Below, piece after piece: positions 60,154-60,805 of a stretch of DNA of 60,805 bases (its first letter is position 1; each line of letters opens with the position of its first letter). Made by a program: the position numbers and the translations under genes. The stretch lies in NCBI GenBank assembly GCA_964388445.1, contig CAYMAI010000012.1, positions 1-60,805 on the forward strand, in the 5' to 3' direction. Under the pieces are notes generated by a model. It searched no databases. It had not been told where the DNA came from and worked only from the letters and a program-made list of their open reading frames with translations. This stretch comes from CAYMAI01 sp964388445 (GTDB lineage Bacteria; 4484-113; JAGGVC01).

Positions 60154-60805
60154 ATGAGCAATATTGCAAATGGACAAAACGGCGGGGCGCGGACGGCGTT
60201 CCTGCTTGTCACGGACATTCATCGCTCCACGCAGTTATGGGAGCGGCTTCACGATGAATTCAGGCCTGTGTTGGAGCGGCACAACGGCGAAGTCGAGGCG
60301 TCGGTGTCCGCGCACGGCGGCGAAATAATGAAAAACCTCGGCGACGGTTATATCGCCGTTTTCACGGGAGCGGAAGAATGTCTAAGCTGCTGCGTCGAAG
60401 TCCAACAGAAAGTCGCATCGTTCGAGCCGCTTCCCGACGGGACGAAACTTCTTGTCAGGGCCGTCGCTCACTGGGGGACGCTCGTGCCGCTTGCGGCGGG
60501 GAAAGGCTGGTTCGGTCAGCCGATTAACCGCGCGTCGCGTATCTGCCAAGTGTGCCATCCCGGACAAACGCTCGTATCCGAAGTGGTGAAGACGTTAATC
60601 GGCGCGCCGCCGCCTCATGTATCGTTTATAGACCTCGGGGAGCATCGCCTGCGCGACCTCGCCGAGCCTGAGCGGCTTTATCAAATTGATCATCCCGATT
60701 TCGAGATTCACGAGTTCGCGCCGCTGCCCACGCTAGCGGGCTACAGGCCGAACAACCTTACGATTCAGCCGAACGCGTTTATCGGACGCGAGAAAGAACT
60801 TGCGG
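60154..60805 (+). CDS. Class III nucleotide cyclase domain fused to ATPase region, 3' end outside window
   Basis: At least 217 codons open to the right edge. Residues about 13-190 form a class III cyclase domain: LLVTDIHRSTQLWERL holds the first metal Asp and LGDGYIAVF the second, and GWFGQPINRASRICQV is the dimer and transition-state region. The end, NNLTIQPNAFIGREKELA, is the usual junction to an AAA/NB-ARC-like ATPase with TPR repeats in large cyclase-ATPase regulators. So this is probably the N-terminus of a protein near 1000 residues. Product (cAMP or cGMP) is not decided. Confidence 0.85.
   Translation, partial: MSNIANGQNGGARTAFLLVTDIHRSTQLWERLHDEFRPVLERHNGEVEASVSAHGGEIMKNLGDGYIAVFTGAEECLSCCVEVQQKVASFEPLPDGTKLLVRAVAHWGTLVPLAAGKGWFGQPINRASRICQVCHPGQTLVSEVVKTLIGAPPPHVSFIDLGEHRLRDLAEPERLYQIDHPDFEIHEFAPLPTLAGYRPNNLTIQPNAFIGREKELA

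Overview
The window suggests a free-living, flagellated bacterium with an outer membrane, from a lineage outside the well-studied groups. The diderm state is shown by lpxC and kdsB (lipid A and Kdo synthesis), by lipoprotein-type secreted proteins and by a porin-like surface protein. The division genes, however, carry the set seen in Firmicutes, Actinobacteria and other Terrabacteria (mraZ, a DUF881 gene, the small basic protein gene, sepF, ylmE/yggS, RNase J). An Armatimonadota-like or other candidate-phylum diderm fits best. This is inference from gene content, and no marker was searched. Many core enzymes keep their fold motifs but carry off-consensus residues (RsmH, MiaA, GalK), as expected of a deep branch.

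Layout. 1-2160 is accessory DNA: the end of an IS3-type element has cut off the 5' end of an AT-rich gene, followed by a broken Rhs/YD-repeat fragment and intergenic hairpin repeats. 2160-5490 holds mrp and a membrane/coiled-coil protein split by an in-frame TGA. 5490-5930 is a repeat-rich gap with four different repeat types. 5931-6968 is a nucleotide-sugar dehydratase. 7084-12078 is a flagellar fliF-fliG-fliH-fliI operon with a structured leader. 12207-24829 is mixed: a secreted nuclease, two large lipoproteins with dockerin-like Ca-binding motifs (one broken by an in-frame TAA), an HD-GYP protein, a URO-D family protein, a GT39-like glycosyltransferase, ogt and a pyrimidine-nucleoside phosphorylase.

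25255-47111 is a long dcw-type cluster: mraZ-rsmH-ftsL-ftsI-murE-murF-mraY-murD-ftsW-murC-ddl-ftsQ-DUF881-sbp-ftsA-ftsZ-yggS-sepF-rnj-uppP. It builds lipid II from UDP-MurNAc, recycles its undecaprenyl carrier and assembles the Z-ring and septal synthase. murG and murB are absent, and an orphan ribosome-binding site stands where murG would normally be. Gene junctions often overlap by 4 bases (ATGA, GTGA) or lie a few bases apart.

47188-60805 is mixed again: kdsB, a surface protein of about 12 GND-Y repeats, tRNA-Ser(UGA) head to head with miaA, galK, lpxC, a three-gene minor-pilin operon, tRNA-Val(CAC), a porin-like protein, a macrodomain protein, pgeF and the start of a class III nucleotide cyclase fused to an ATPase region.

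The most notable patterns are (i) -10 boxes placed 6 nt before GTG starts, or about 9 nt before ATG/TTG starts, of genes that lack a ribosome-binding site, which suggests widespread leaderless mRNAs with a near-fixed geometry; (ii) a family of twin-hairpin intergenic repeats whose stems vary by paired changes while the tetraloop and flanks are kept; and (iii) two mutually exclusive hairpins in the leader of the flagellar operon.
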